Shown here in pieces: positions 43,242-55,306 of a DNA stretch of 64,000 nucleotides. Positions within the stretch are counted from its first letter, which is position 1. Each line of letters begins with the position of its first letter. The translations under genes were made by a program, and so were the position numbers. The stretch lies in the NCBI GenBank assembly GCA_022824305.1, contig JAJEAD010000023.1, forward strand, positions 62,001 through 126,000, given 5' to 3'. The stretch comes from Gammaproteobacteria bacterium. GTDB lineage: Bacteria > Pseudomonadota > Gammaproteobacteria > HK1. Under the pieces are notes generated by a model. That model had not been told where the DNA came from, made no database searches, and saw only the letters and a list, made by a program, of their open reading frames with translations.

Positions 43242-44147
43242 TCATTCGCGCCTGGTCCAGAATCGCCGGTCCTGACTCTTGCGCAAAAAGGTGCGGATCA
43301 CCGACATGAATGCGCCCTGCTTGTAGCGTCCTTTGGCGAGGTGACGAATCTGGCAGACACCCGGAAGGTCGAGCGGGGTTCCCCGGGTACCGAGCAGCCA
43401 GCGAAAAGCGGAGTCTTCGCGGGTTCTGTCAAATCCCTTTCCCGGGCTCTGGTAGACGCGGAGCGAATCGCAGTATCCGCAGGCACGGGCGATGTCACCG
43501 TGCACAATCTGGTAGGCACCTTTCGCTCGACCATAGGGGCCGTGTCGAAGTGCGAACGCTTGTTGCGGAGCCGCGATCAGAGCTGGGCCCTCGCCGCCTT
43601 TGCGAAGGATGTCATCGTCTTCCGGCAACAACGCGGTGCCGAGCGTCGTCTCGGGGTAGACGAGCGCATCGTCGCGCCCCTGCAGGAGGTCGGCCAGGGT
43701 GTCGAGACACTTCTTCTGGAACACGATGTCCGCATCAGTGAACCAGATCCAGTCGGCCATGGTGCTCCTGGCGGCGAGGTTTCGGCCGATGGCACGGCGA
43801 AAGAGGTGCTCCTTTGGTAGTGCCCGCCAGTTCCAGGTGATGCCCGGCACCTTCATGTCGCCGAAGAAGCGCAGCACCTGCAGCGTCGACTCGTCTTCGG
43901 GGCAGTAGTACACCGTCATCGTGATGTCCAGCCTGGGGCTGGGGTGGTGGACGAGGGAGCTGAGCTGGTAGGTCAGAAGGTGTCCGTAGCGCCAGCAGTG
44001 GCTCACGATCTCGAGGCGCAACCGGCCCCGACGCTTCGCCCTTGAGATCCTGGCGGGGTCGACATGGCGAAACCACGACACGGGCAGGAGCCCCTTCGCG
44101 GCAAGACGGTACAGCAATACCATCGTTAGCTCGCTGACCTCCGACAT
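43242..44147 (-). CDS. GT-A fold glycosyltransferase
   Basis: A 301-residue glycosyltransferase-like protein. It contains LEIVSHCWRYGHLLTYQLSSL near 45-65, a nucleotide-sugar fold start DITMTVYYCPED, and a DAD metal motif at 138-140 (WIWFTDADIVF). Later HGDIARACGYC and a Tyr/Lys-rich C-terminus follow. The start is set at ATG 44147, because the long upstream open frame crosses the Uma2 gene out of phase. It probably adds a sugar in lipopolysaccharide core assembly, given kdoO 102 bases downstream on the same strand; donor and acceptor are unknown. Confidence 0.75.
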   Translation of the reverse strand: MSEVSELTMVLLYRLAAKGLLPVSWFRHVDPARISRAKRRGRLRLEIVSHCWRYGHLLTYQLSSLVHHPSPRLDITMTVYYCPEDESTLQVLRFFGDMKVPGITWNWRALPKEHLFRRAIGRNLAARSTMADWIWFTDADIVFQKKCLDTLADLLQGRDDALVYPETTLGTALLPEDDDILRKGGEGPALIAAPQQAFALRHGPYGRAKGAYQIVHGDIARACGYCDSLRVYQSPGKGFDRTREDSAFRWLLGTRGTPLDLPGVCQIRHLAKGRYKQGAFMSVIRTFLRKSQDRRFWTRRE

Positions 44148-44202
44148 GTCCGACTCCGGCGGCGCCTGTGGTGCACTGCGACCGCAGTCGCCCGCGACGG
44201 CT

Positions 44203-44949
44203 TCAGGATTCCCCGTGCTTCGGGCCTGCCGCAGCGCGCTCGACATCCCGGAGGCGGGCTTCGAGCTTCGCGACGCGCGCTTCCGCCGCCTGACGGGCAG
44301 CAACTTCCTCGCGCCGCGCAGCAGCTTCCTCGCGCCGTGCGGCGGCTTCTTCCCGGTAGGTGAGGAGATCCTGCCCGCTCTGCGGGTCGTGGAGCCGGAG
44401 CATGCGCTGCTCGGGCCGGTCTCTGAGCTCGAGTCCGAGCACCTCGCTGTACACCGCCATTCCTCCTCCCGGCAGCACCGCGACCGCCGGCAGCGGCCGG
44501 TACGCGCCCGCCTGCAAACGGTAGCCCTGAAGCGGCGGCGTGAGGTACTCCCTCCTCGGGTCGTAGAGAAAGTACTCCCCGACCCCCAGCGCGGCATAGA
44601 CCCCACGCTTTCGCCTCTCGTCGTCTCGCCGGGTGCTCGCCGACGTGATCTCGAGCACGAAGTCCGGCCCCTTGGGCTCCTTCCACAGCAGGTACGAGTC
44701 GCGCAGGTGGTTTGAAACCCCCCGCACAACGAACACGTCCGGCGCCACCACCGCGCGGGGGTTGCCCTGCTCGTAGTACAGGAACGAGTTCGCGCTCACG
44801 TAAACATCCCCCCGACAGCATTTCTCGAAGTGCCACCTCAGGGCACTGAGCACGTACAGCATGCACGCGATGTGCAGGTCGGACTCACCCATGGGTTGGC
44901 CGTCGGAGCAGGGGTAGACGACGGCGGGAGACACGACGGAACGGCTCAT
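44203..44949 (-). CDS. Uma2/DUF820-family putative nuclease with C-terminal heptad repeats
   Basis: A 248-residue protein. The PD-(D/E)xK-like Uma2 domain covers about 1-190: APDVFVVRG, FVLEITSAST, KRGVYAALGVGEYFLYDP. Its metal-site residues Asp, Glu and a following Lys are present. The tail (about 200-240) is a coiled coil of near-identical seven-residue units (REEAAAR repeated, then REEVAAR). Uma2 proteins are numerous in some genomes and their role is unclear. GGAGG precedes the ATG at 44949. Confidence 0.82.
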   Translation of the reverse strand: MSRSVVSPAVVYPCSDGQPMGESDLHIACMLYVLSALRWHFEKCCRGDVYVSANSFLYYEQGNPRAVVAPDVFVVRGVSNHLRDSYLLWKEPKGPDFVLEITSASTRRDDERRKRGVYAALGVGEYFLYDPRREYLTPPLQGYRLQAGAYRPLPAVAVLPGGGMAVYSEVLGLELRDRPEQRMLRLHDPQSGQDLLTYREEAAARREEAAARREEVAARQAAEARVAKLEARLRDVERAAAGPKHGES

Positions 44950-45342
44950 CGGCAGGCCCTCCGAGGCGAGACGGGAGTGTCATGCGGCGAGTGGCCCCGA
45001 TGACGGTAGCATGGTCGCCCCCGCGCCCCAAGTCGGGAGGAGAAAGAGGGCGGGAGGACTCCGCTTCCGGTCCATCGGCGTCGCGCATTCCAGAGCGCTC
45101 GGCAGGACAGCTTCCCACGCCTCGGCGGGTGCGGAAATGGACTACTCGCCCGCACCGGCATCAACGCGCGCCTACGGGCGTAAGCAGCCGTCGAGGTGTC
45201 CGTCCCGACGCGACACGCGGTGCATCGCTTGCACCGATACCCCGCAGCCCCGGGCCGCATCGGCGGAGCCCTTCGGAGCCCGCAACGGGTGCAATCTACC
45301 CGGACCTACCGCCCCTCGACCCCTTCGGTACGCAGTGCTTCA
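44950..45342. other. Intergenic region between divergent genes
   Basis: 393 bases between the Uma2-like gene and the glycerate-kinase-like gene. No supported gene. It contains a perfect 7-bp hairpin CGGTGCA/TGCACCG with a five-base loop at 45218-45236, of unknown role. Confidence 0.45.
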
Positions 45343-46318
45343 ATGCCGCGCATGAACGCACCCATCACGTGGCCTCGCGCACAGCGATTCCTCTCCGAAG
45401 CAAAGCTCGAGCGAGGGGAGCATGCGTGCCGGTCTTCGTTCCTCCATATCTGCGAGGAGATGGCGATCGATGCCGATCTCGAGCCGTGGCTCCGGGCGAT
45501 GTACCTGCCTCTGGCCGCCTGGCTCGAACACGCCAGGGTCATGGCCGGCCGCCCGATCGTGGTCGGGTTGACCGGTGGCCAGGGCTCCGGAAAGTCGACG
45601 GTCTGCGCCCTGCTCCAGGCGGTGCTGCGCGAAGGCTTCGGCGCCCGGGCCGCGGTGTTGTCGGTGGACGACCTCTACCTCACTCACGCCGAGCGTCAGT
45701 GCCTCGGCCGCGAGGTGCATCCCCTCTTCGCGACCCGCGGACCGCCCGGCACCCACGACCCCGCGCTCGGGCTCGCGACAATCGGGCGTCTGCTCGCCCA
45801 GGGTCCGGGGCAACGCACTGCGCTGCCCTCCTTCGACAAGGCGATCGACGACCGGCGCCCGCGCACCGACTGGCCGGTGCACGAGGGAAGAACCGACTAC
45901 GTGCTCTTCGAGGGCTGGTGCGTCGGGGCCCGCCCGCAGTCCGAGACGGCGCTCGCGCGGCCGGTCAATGCGCTGGAGCGCAAGGAGGACCCCGACGGCC
46001 AATGGCGTGGCGCGGTGAACGCCGCCCTCGACGGGTCTTACCGCGCCCTCTTCGACCGGATCGACGTCCAGATCATGCTGCGCGTCGCGGGCATGGAACA
46101 AGTGCGGGAATGGCGGCGCCTGCAGGAGAAGAAGCTCAAGGCCCGCGTCGCGCGGGAAGGCACCGGCGGCGTGCCGTCACGGGTGATGAGCGATGCGGAA
46201 CTCCTGCGCTTCGTCGCGCACTACGAGCGCATCACGCGTCATCTCCTCGACGAGATGCCCGGGCGTGCCGACATCGTCTTCGACATCGACGATCGACACC
46301 AGCCCGCGGCGGTGCGCA

Positions 46319-46344
<26 letters not shown>
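45343..46344 (+). CDS. P-loop kinase, D-glycerate 3-kinase/Tda10-like
   Basis: A 333-residue P-loop kinase related to plant-type glycerate kinase and Tda10 (COG4240). Walker A GGQGSGKST is at about 78-86, followed by VLSVDDLYLT, LPSFDKAIDDR and LFEGWCVGARP, all usual for this group; the end VFDIDDRHQPAAVRI closes the kinase domain. It would use ATP to phosphorylate D-glycerate or a similar small acid. ATG 45343 is preferred to the long frame upstream; ATG 45352 is also possible. Its last 26 bases overlap the end of kdsC on the other strand. Confidence 0.82.
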
Positions 46345-48700
<2,356 letters not shown>

Positions 48701-48901
48701 CGCCGTCCCGCCCTGCCGCGAGAGGTCGCGTCCCGCATGGCGCCCGAATCGTGCATCCTGGCGATTATGCGGGTGTTCGAAGCGCTTTCCACCTTCGGGG
48801 GGTGCAGGAGGGCCCGACAACCCCTGGCCGGCTCGCCATCGGGACACGCTCCGGAGCCCGCGGCCGGATGCCGCGGGCGCTCGTCGTCAGGCAGGAACGG
48901 C

Positions 48902-50527
48902 TCAGGCCTCCAGCCAGATGAACTCCGGCCACTCGCAGCCGCCGAGCATGGCGAGCGGAACGCGGGGCATGCCCTTCACGCTGTCGGAAATGGCATCGAT
49001 GTAGTTCAGGTGCACGGGTAGCGCGGTGCCTGCCTCGGCCCGGATCAGGCCCTGCATCTCGCAGAACATGTCCTCCCGCCGGCCGGGATCGGTCTCCGCG
49101 CGCACCTGTTCGAGCAGGACCCCCATGCGCTCGTTCTTCCACTGCGACTCGTTCCAGGGCGCGTGCGGCGCGTAGGCGAGCTCCATCATGACGTACGCCG
49201 TGGGACGCATGTTCCAGTTGGAGAGGTGCATCGGCGTGTTCATCCAGATGTTCCCCCAGTAGCCGTCGTGGGGCACTTTCTTCACGTCGACGCTGAGACC
49301 GGCCTTCCTCGCTTCCGACTGGAAGAGGAGGGCGAACTCCATGCCGTTCGGGATGCCCTCGCTCGCCATCAGCTCGACCTCCGAGATCCCGGACTTGTTC
49401 ACGTGGAACTTCGCCCGATCGATGTCGAGCTCGGTCTGTTCCAGAGACTCGCAGTGGTCGGCGTAGGCCTCACCGATGGGGTGGTCGTTGCCGTAGGCGC
49501 CGTGCCCCTTGAACACCGAGCGCACCAGGCGCTTGCGGTTCTGGAGCAGCTTCACCGCCTGCACGAGGTCCGGATTGTTGCCGGGATGGCGGTCCAGCAT
49601 CATCACGATGTCGACGTACTGGCCGGACTTCGTCGAGAAGATGCTCACCCCTTCCGCATCGTCGATCTGCTTGAATGCCTTGGTGTCGATGGTCGAGGCG
49701 AGCTCGACCTCACCGGAGGCTACCGCGTTGACGCGGGCCACCGGGTCGGTGATGGCGAAGAGCTCGAGCTCGTCGAGCCAGGGGCCTTCGCGCCAGTAGT
49801 TCGGGTTGCGCTTCCCGATCGAGCGCACCCCGGGGCTGAACTCCTCGCAGGTGTAGGGGCCGGTGCCGATGACCTTGTTGAAGTAGCCCGGGATATCGTC
49901 GCAGCCGTCCTGCACGATCTTGAAGTGGAATGTGGCGAGCGTCGGCAGCAGGTCCGAGTTGGGTGAGCTCAGGCTCGCCTTGACGGTGTGCTGGTCGATC
50001 TTCTTCCACTCGCTCACCATCGCGACCAGGGTCTTCGCCTTGGAGATCGACTCGTCGCCCATGTGGCGGTTCATGGTGTAGACGACGTCGTCGGCCGTGA
50101 AGTCCTTGCCGTCGTGCCAAGTGACGCCCTTGCGCAGGTGGAACACGAACTCCGTGGCGTTGGAGTTGACCTCCCAGCTCTCCGCCAGCTCCGGCCGCAC
50201 GCTCAGGTCGTCGTTGAACTGGACCAGGTTGTTCAGGTGGGTGCGGCCCCTCGTGTAGGCGATGCCGTCGGTGAAAAGCTGCGGGTCGAGGGTGTCGGTC
50301 GGCCCGTGGCCTGAAGACGCGAATCGCACCCGCCCGCCCCGCTTCGGGGTCTCGGCCCGCACGTCGCGCGAGCCGGTCACGATCGCGGTCGCGGTGCCGA
50401 GCGCGAGGCCCGTTGCCATGAGCCCCTGCAGGAACTGGCGGCGGCTCAAGCCCCCGCTCTCGTACTGCGCCTTCATGCGCCTCACTTCGGAGGCCTGGTA
50501 GCCCTCTTTGTGGTCGAAGCCGTTCAT
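48902..50527 (-). CDS. ABC transporter substrate-binding protein (peptide/nickel family, Tat-exported)
   Basis: A 541-residue SBP_bac_5-family protein. The ATG at 50527 has GGAGGA six bases upstream. A twin-arginine signal is visible: LSRRQFLQGL with R29/R30 and a hydrophobic stretch to about 50. The mature domain has TLDPQLFTDG, the WEVNSNATEFVFHLRKGVTWHDG block and VIGTGPYTCEEF. It binds oligopeptides, opines or similar compounds in the periplasm. It lies 230 bases downstream of the fused ATPase gene, with a hairpin between, so it may be expressed more strongly or apart from the other components. Confidence 0.9.
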   Translation of the reverse strand: MNGFDHKEGYQASEVRRMKAQYESGGLSRRQFLQGLMATGLALGTATAIVTGSRDVRAETPKRGGRVRFASSGHGPTDTLDPQLFTDGIAYTRGRTHLNNLVQFNDDLSVRPELAESWEVNSNATEFVFHLRKGVTWHDGKDFTADDVVYTMNRHMGDESISKAKTLVAMVSEWKKIDQHTVKASLSSPNSDLLPTLATFHFKIVQDGCDDIPGYFNKVIGTGPYTCEEFSPGVRSIGKRNPNYWREGPWLDELELFAITDPVARVNAVASGEVELASTIDTKAFKQIDDAEGVSIFSTKSGQYVDIVMMLDRHPGNNPDLVQAVKLLQNRKRLVRSVFKGHGAYGNDHPIGEAYADHCESLEQTELDIDRAKFHVNKSGISEVELMASEGIPNGMEFALLFQSEARKAGLSVDVKKVPHDGYWGNIWMNTPMHLSNWNMRPTAYVMMELAYAPHAPWNESQWKNERMGVLLEQVRAETDPGRREDMFCEMQGLIRAEAGTALPVHLNYIDAISDSVKGMPRVPLAMLGGCEWPEFIWLEA

Positions 50528-50701
50528 TGTCTTCCTCCAGGTTTCAAGTATTGTCCGACAGTCCGGATGAGCTTCCCGCCGGCCCGATCCGGCGCGCGGC
50601 ACGAACCTGCTGCGCACGAATCAGCCTGCGCTCCGCCTCCATGAGCCTTGATGGGCACCGGCCGATTGTCTCGCCGGGCGCTCCGGCAATGCAAACCGCG
50701 C

Positions 50702-50722
50702 CCTGCCCGGAGCGCGGGCAGG
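50702..50722. terminator. Hairpin between ATPase and binding-protein genes
   Basis: Arms CCTGCCC and GGGCAGG pair perfectly around a 7-base loop, starting about 35 bases past the ATPase stop. On the minus strand a GGTTTGC follows within ten bases. It could partly terminate the permease/ATPase transcript before the binding-protein gene. Confidence 0.4.
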
Positions 50723-50757
50723 CCCGCCGCCGGACGCGCCCGGGCTCCGCGAAGTGC

Positions 50758-52581
50758 TCAGTTGTGCGAGAACCTGACCAGCTCCTCGATCTCCCGATGG
50801 CACTCGATGAAGTGCCGCTCCGCGATGCGGCGCTCGGGCGCGGTGTGCTCGTTGCAGGTGCCGGGGACCGCGAGCGGGCAGCGGTCATAGTAGGGGCAGC
50901 CGACCTCGGTGATCTGCACCACGCGGTCGATGCCCGCCTGCGCGGTGCTGGTCGCGAGCATCTCCTCCATCCACCCCACGCGGAGCTCCGGCACCGAGGA
51001 GATCAGCAGGCGCGTGTAGGGATGGAAAGGCGGCGATAGCACCTCGTCCACCGGCCCCTTCTCGACCACCCGGCCCGCGTAGAGCACCACGATCTCGTCC
51101 GCGAAGGAAGCAACGGTGGAGAGATCGTGGCTGATGAACACGAAGGAAACCCCGGTGCGATCCTTGAGGCTGCGCAGCAACTGAATGACGTTCGCCCCGA
51201 CGATGGTGTCGAGCGCGGAGGTCACCTCGTCGCAGAGCAGCACCTCGGGGTCGGCGGCGAGCGCGCGCGCGAGGTTCACCCTCTGCTTCTGGCCGCCCGA
51301 GAGCTCCTCGGGGTAGCGGCCCGCGAACTCGTAGGGGAGCTCGACCATGTCCAGCAGATCGAGGACGCGCTTGCGCTTCGCCTCGCCCTTGAGTCCGAGG
51401 TAGAACTCGATGGGGCGGCCGATGATCTCGTCGATTCGCTGCTTGGGGTTGAGGGCGGTGTCCGCCATCTGGAACACGAACTGCACCTTGCGCAGCTCGT
51501 CTCGCTCGCGCTCGGGCACGGAGGCGGCGAGCCGGCTCCCGTCGAGAAGCACGTCGCCCGCGAAGGCCGGAGTCAGCCCCGCCATCACCCGCGCGAGCGT
51601 CGACTTGCCGCAGCCCGATTCGCCGATCACCCCCACCACCTGGCCGCGCTCGATGCTGACGTCGATGTCGAAGAGCACCTTCATCGCCACGCTGCCGTCG
51701 AGCTTGCGGCCGTAGCCGGCGTTCACCTTGCGGGTCTCCAGAGCGGGGGAGTCACGCAGGTGCTCCTCGCTCGCGGCATCACCCTGCCCGGCCGCGGGCG
51801 GCGGACGCACCGCGGCCATCAGGCGGCGGGTGTAGTCGTGGGTGGGACGGCTGATCACGTCGTCCGCGGTCCCCATCTCCTGGACCTCGCCCGCGTAGAG
51901 CACCACGATGTGGTCGGCGATCTGGGCCACCACCGAGAGGTCGTGGGTGACGTAGATGGCGGCCGACCCCTCCTCCTTGATCACTCGCTTGAAGGCCTTG
52001 AGCACCTCGATCTGGGTGGTGACGTCGAGCGCGGTGGTCGGTTCGTCGAGCACGAGGAGGTCCGGCTTGCCGCAGAGCGCCATCGCCGCCATCAGGCGCT
52101 GGAGCTGGCCGCCCGACACCTGGTGGGGATAGCGACGGCCCAGGCGATCGGGGTCCGGCAGCTCCAGGGTGCGGTAGAGCTCCTCGGCGCGCCGGTTGGC
52201 CTCCTCCTGGTTGAGGATGCCGTGCAGCACCGCGGACTCCGTCACCTGCTCCCCGATGGTGAGCGCGGGGTTGAAGGTGGCGGCGGCGCTCTGGGCGAGG
52301 TAGGCGACCTTCCGGCCTCGCATGTCGCGGCGCTCCAGCGAAGGCATGGTGATCACGTCTCGCCCGTCCAGGCGCACCTCGCCCCCCGCGAACTCCAGTC
52401 CCGGCTTGGTGTAGCCGAGGGAGGAGAGCGCGATCGTGGTCTTGCCGGAGCCCGACTCCCCGATGAGGGCCATCACCTCGCCGCGTTGCACCTCGAAGCT
52501 GACGCCCTTGACGATGGGCAGGACCTCGCCCTGCTCGCTGCGGGCCTCGATATGCAGGTCGTCGACCTCGAGCAGCGCCAT
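50758..52581 (-). CDS. Fused double ATPase of a peptide-type ABC importer (DppD-DppF fusion)
   Basis: A 607-residue protein with two ABC ATPase domains. Domain 1: Walker A GESGSGKTT at 41-49, signature VSGGQ at 155-159, Walker B LLVLDEPT near 175-182. Domain 2: Walker A GESGCGKST at 320-328, signature LSGGQ at 427-431. A final oligopeptide-ATPase segment with three Cys (GCPYYDRCPLAVPGTC) follows. The two domains correspond to DppD and DppF, fused as in GsiA-type systems. The ATG overlaps the permease stop by one base (TGATG). The much longer open frame upstream runs through the permeases out of phase. Confidence 0.93.
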   Translation of the reverse strand: MALLEVDDLHIEARSEQGEVLPIVKGVSFEVQRGEVMALIGESGSGKTTIALSSLGYTKPGLEFAGGEVRLDGRDVITMPSLERRDMRGRKVAYLAQSAAATFNPALTIGEQVTESAVLHGILNQEEANRRAEELYRTLELPDPDRLGRRYPHQVSGGQLQRLMAAMALCGKPDLLVLDEPTTALDVTTQIEVLKAFKRVIKEEGSAAIYVTHDLSVVAQIADHIVVLYAGEVQEMGTADDVISRPTHDYTRRLMAAVRPPPAAGQGDAASEEHLRDSPALETRKVNAGYGRKLDGSVAMKVLFDIDVSIERGQVVGVIGESGCGKSTLARVMAGLTPAFAGDVLLDGSRLAASVPERERDELRKVQFVFQMADTALNPKQRIDEIIGRPIEFYLGLKGEAKRKRVLDLLDMVELPYEFAGRYPEELSGGQKQRVNLARALAADPEVLLCDEVTSALDTIVGANVIQLLRSLKDRTGVSFVFISHDLSTVASFADEIVVLYAGRVVEKGPVDEVLSPPFHPYTRLLISSVPELRVGWMEEMLATSTAQAGIDRVVQITEVGCPYYDRCPLAVPGTCNEHTAPERRIAERHFIECHREIEELVRFSHN

Positions 52582-53522
52582 CACAGCATCCTCTTGGCGA
52601 GGCGGCCGCCCGCGTGCGCCGACACGTCGTCGACGATGAGATTGATGGAGATGGTGAGGGTCGCGATCGCGATGGCCGGCGCGATGGGCGAGAGCGATCC
52701 GTAGACCAGCCCCTGCAGGTTCTCCTTCACCATCGAGCCCCAGTCCGAGTCGGGCGGCTGCACCCCCAGACCGAGGAAGCTCAGGCTGGAGATGAACAGG
52801 ATGATGAACACCAGGCGCAGCCCGAAGTCGGTGGCGAGCGGCATCGCGATGTTCGGCAGGATCTCGCGGCGGATGATCCACCACAGCCCCTCGCCGCGGG
52901 CCCGCGCGGACTCCACGAAGTCGCTCACCATCACGTCGAGGGCGAGCGCGCGGGAGATGCGGAATACGGTGGTGGCGTAGATACAGCCCGCGGTCACGAT
53001 GAGGATGGGGATGGTGCTTCCGACCGCCGCGATGATCACCAGCCCCATCATGATGTGGGGAATGGAGATGAAGGCGTCGTTGACCCGGCTCAGGCCCATG
53101 TCGAGCTTCGAGCCCCCCACCGCGGCGGCGATCCCGAAAATGACCCCGATGATGTAGGCGAGCACCGTTGCGGCGAAGGACACGCCGATGGTCGTGCGCG
53201 CCCCGTAGATGATGCGCGAGAGCACGTCGCGGCCGAGGTAGTCGGTGCCCAGCACGTGGAAGCTGCACATGCCCTCCTCCCACTCCGAGCAGTACTCGCC
53301 GGAGGGCGTGAAGCTGTCGTCGGCGATGAGGTCCGCCTCGTGGTAGGGCGAGATCCAGGGTCCGATCACCACGATCACCAGCCAGAAACAGACAATGCTG
53401 ATCGCGACCTTGCCCACGGGAGTGAACTTGAGCTTGCGCTTGGGTGGCGCGTCGGGCAGCTCCTCGAATTGCGTACCGACGACGGTACCCGGAGCGGCGA
53501 CTTTGGCTACTGATTCGGTCAT
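52581..53522 (-). CDS. ABC transporter permease (DppC family)
   Basis: A 313-residue permease. One span at about 36-56, a periplasmic segment with two Cys (YCSEWEEGMCSF), then the DppC-type core HVLGTDYLGRDVLSRIIYGAR, four or five further spans, and the EAA-like loop ESARARGEGLWWIIRREILP. It forms the inner-membrane pore with the DppB-type subunit. It begins 12 bases after that gene and ends overlapping the ATPase start by one base. Confidence 0.92.
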   Translation of the reverse strand: MTESVAKVAAPGTVVGTQFEELPDAPPKRKLKFTPVGKVAISIVCFWLVIVVIGPWISPYHEADLIADDSFTPSGEYCSEWEEGMCSFHVLGTDYLGRDVLSRIIYGARTTIGVSFAATVLAYIIGVIFGIAAAVGGSKLDMGLSRVNDAFISIPHIMMGLVIIAAVGSTIPILIVTAGCIYATTVFRISRALALDVMVSDFVESARARGEGLWWIIRREILPNIAMPLATDFGLRLVFIILFISSLSFLGLGVQPPDSDWGSMVKENLQGLVYGSLSPIAPAIAIATLTISINLIVDDVSAHAGGRLAKRML

Positions 53523-53534
53523 GGTTCCGCTCCC

Positions 53535-54506
53535 CTACTTGGGATGCCGCAGGCGCGGGTTGGATACGATCGATGCAATGTCCGAGATGAGGATGAGCAC
53601 CACGTAGGTCGCGCAGAAGATCATCCCGCAGGCCTGCACCAGGGGCATGTCGCGCACCTGCACCCCGTCCACCATGAGCTTGGCGAGGCCGGGGAAGGCG
53701 AAGATGACCTCCACTATCACCACCCCGCTCACCAGGTAGGCGAGGTTGAGCGCGATGATGTTCACGATGGGGCCGATCGCGTTGAAGAGGGCGTGGCGCA
53801 GGATGATGCGCCGCCGGGGGACCCCCTTGAGGATCGCCATCTCGATGTAGGGCGAGCTCATCACGTTCAGCACCGCGGCCCGGGTCATGCGCGACATCTG
53901 CGCGAGCAGCACGAAGCACAGGGTGAGAATCGGCAGGGACAGCGAGCGCAGCATGTCCCACACCGACTCGAAATCGGTCATCGTGGCGATCGAGGGCAGC
54001 CACTGGAGCTGAACCGCCAGGATCAGCACCAGCATGGTGGCGATGAAGAACTCCGGCACCGCCACCAGGCACAGCGTCGTGAAGGTGACGGTGCGATCGT
54101 ACAGACTGGTCGGGAACATCGCGGCGAGCAGGCCGAGGGTGACCGAGAGGGGCACCGAGATCGCGGCCACGATGGAAGAGAGCAGGAGGGTGTTCTGGAG
54201 CCGCGCGCCGATCAGCACCTCGATGGTGGCGCCGCCGCCGCCGGTGCCGGAGTGGCCGGCGAGCGAGAGGCCGAGGTCGAAGGTCGCCATGTCCCCCAGC
54301 CACTCCAGGTAGCGCAGGGCCGCCGGCTTGTCGAGCCCGAGCTTTCCGCGCAATGCCGCGAGCGACTCCGGGGTCGCCTCCTGCCCGAGCATGATCTCCG
54401 CCACGTCGCCCGGCAGGATCTCGGTTCCCGCAAACATCAGGAGCGAGACGACCCACAGCGTTACCACGCCGATGCCGAGCCGGCGCATGATCATGCGAAA
54501 CATCAT
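53535..54506 (-). CDS. ABC transporter permease (DppB family)
   Basis: A 323-residue permease with six predicted spans, starting with MRRLGIGVVTLWVVSLLMF after a short N-terminus. DppB marks include AEIMLGQEATPESLAALRGKLGLD, the DLGLSL segment and the loop YIEMAILKGVPRRRIILRHAL. AAGGAGGG lies seven bases before the ATG at 54506, so this start is preferred over those at 54512 and 54560. It is the first gene of the transporter unit. Confidence 0.9.
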   Translation of the reverse strand: MMFRMIMRRLGIGVVTLWVVSLLMFAGTEILPGDVAEIMLGQEATPESLAALRGKLGLDKPAALRYLEWLGDMATFDLGLSLAGHSGTGGGGATIEVLIGARLQNTLLLSSIVAAISVPLSVTLGLLAAMFPTSLYDRTVTFTTLCLVAVPEFFIATMLVLILAVQLQWLPSIATMTDFESVWDMLRSLSLPILTLCFVLLAQMSRMTRAAVLNVMSSPYIEMAILKGVPRRRIILRHALFNAIGPIVNIIALNLAYLVSGVVIVEVIFAFPGLAKLMVDGVQVRDMPLVQACGMIFCATYVVLILISDIASIVSNPRLRHPK

Positions 54507-54843
54507 GGGCATCCCTCCTTGCCCCGGGGTGTTCTTTTGATCCGGAAGGTCGTCAGGCATCGAGTCCGCGCCGGAATCTGTTCCGCCGCGGCCGCAAGAC
54601 CGTCCGGGCCGTGATCGGGGGCTGAACGAGCGATGTTAGCATCCGACGCGTGAGCCGTGGGCTCCGGCCATGCCGAAGGAGTCCGGAGGCCCGCCCGACC
54701 GTCAGGCAGGGGGCGCACCGGGAGGGCCGGGATCGGCGCCCCGCCGCGGGAGCTCGCCGAGGCGGGCGCGGCCGGGCCGGCGCGCCGCCCGGCGTCGTCG
54801 CCGATGGTAAGGAACGCGGCGCCGCGTACGGAGGCAGCGCCGA

Positions 54844-55224
54844 TCAGCGCTTTGGCGTTCCGTACAGGTAGCGGGTGTTCACCTCGGTCTCGTTGCCGTC
54901 GGGATCGATCATGAAGAGGGCGCGCCCTTCGCCGCGCTCCCCGTAGGGACCGCGCGTGAACCAGGTGCCGCCCTCGAGCCGGCCGAGGACTTCGTCGAAG
55001 GTCTCCTCGGTGACCGTGAACGCGTAGTGCAGGGGCCCGCCGCCGCGATGGCGGCCGGTGTGGTTGCGGATCTGAAGCACCACGTGGCCGCGCTCGGTCT
55101 GGAGGTAGGTCCGCTCCGCGTCCTGCTTGTCGACGGGGATGCCGAGCACCCCGTGGTAGAAGTCGAGCGCCTTCTGCATGTCCTCGACCTGCAGGAAGAT
55201 CTCTTCGATTCCGATGAAACTCAT
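54844..55224 (-). CDS. VOC (glyoxalase-like) superfamily protein
   Basis: A 126-residue VOC protein: IEEIFLQVEDMQKALDFYHGVLG at the N-terminus, GHVVLQIRNHTGRH in the middle and ALFMIDPDGNETEVN at the end. The Glu and His ligands of metal-dependent glyoxalases are plausible in TEVN and QIRNHT, but the reaction is unknown. It lies between the ABC importer unit and a desulfhydrase-like gene on the same strand, with gaps of over 80 bases on both sides. Confidence 0.82.
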   Translation of the reverse strand: MSFIGIEEIFLQVEDMQKALDFYHGVLGIPVDKQDAERTYLQTERGHVVLQIRNHTGRHRGGGPLHYAFTVTEETFDEVLGRLEGGTWFTRGPYGERGEGRALFMIDPDGNETEVNTRYLYGTPKR

Positions 55225-55306
55225 GGCTTGAACCTCGGTTGGTGTTCTCGCTCGCCGCGGCTGGGCGCGGGCGCATTCTCTCAGAGTGAAGGAGCGACGC
55301 GCTGCG

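Noticed and set aside
44203-44949. Uma2-like gene as a sign of an insertion sequence
   Set aside because: Uma2 proteins occur as chromosomal singletons and no terminal inverted repeats flank it.
50758-54456. A 1232-codon minus-strand frame suggesting a permease-ATPase fusion
   Set aside because: The upstream half is out of phase with both permeases; the ATPase protein starts at 52581 with a one-base overlap typical of operons.
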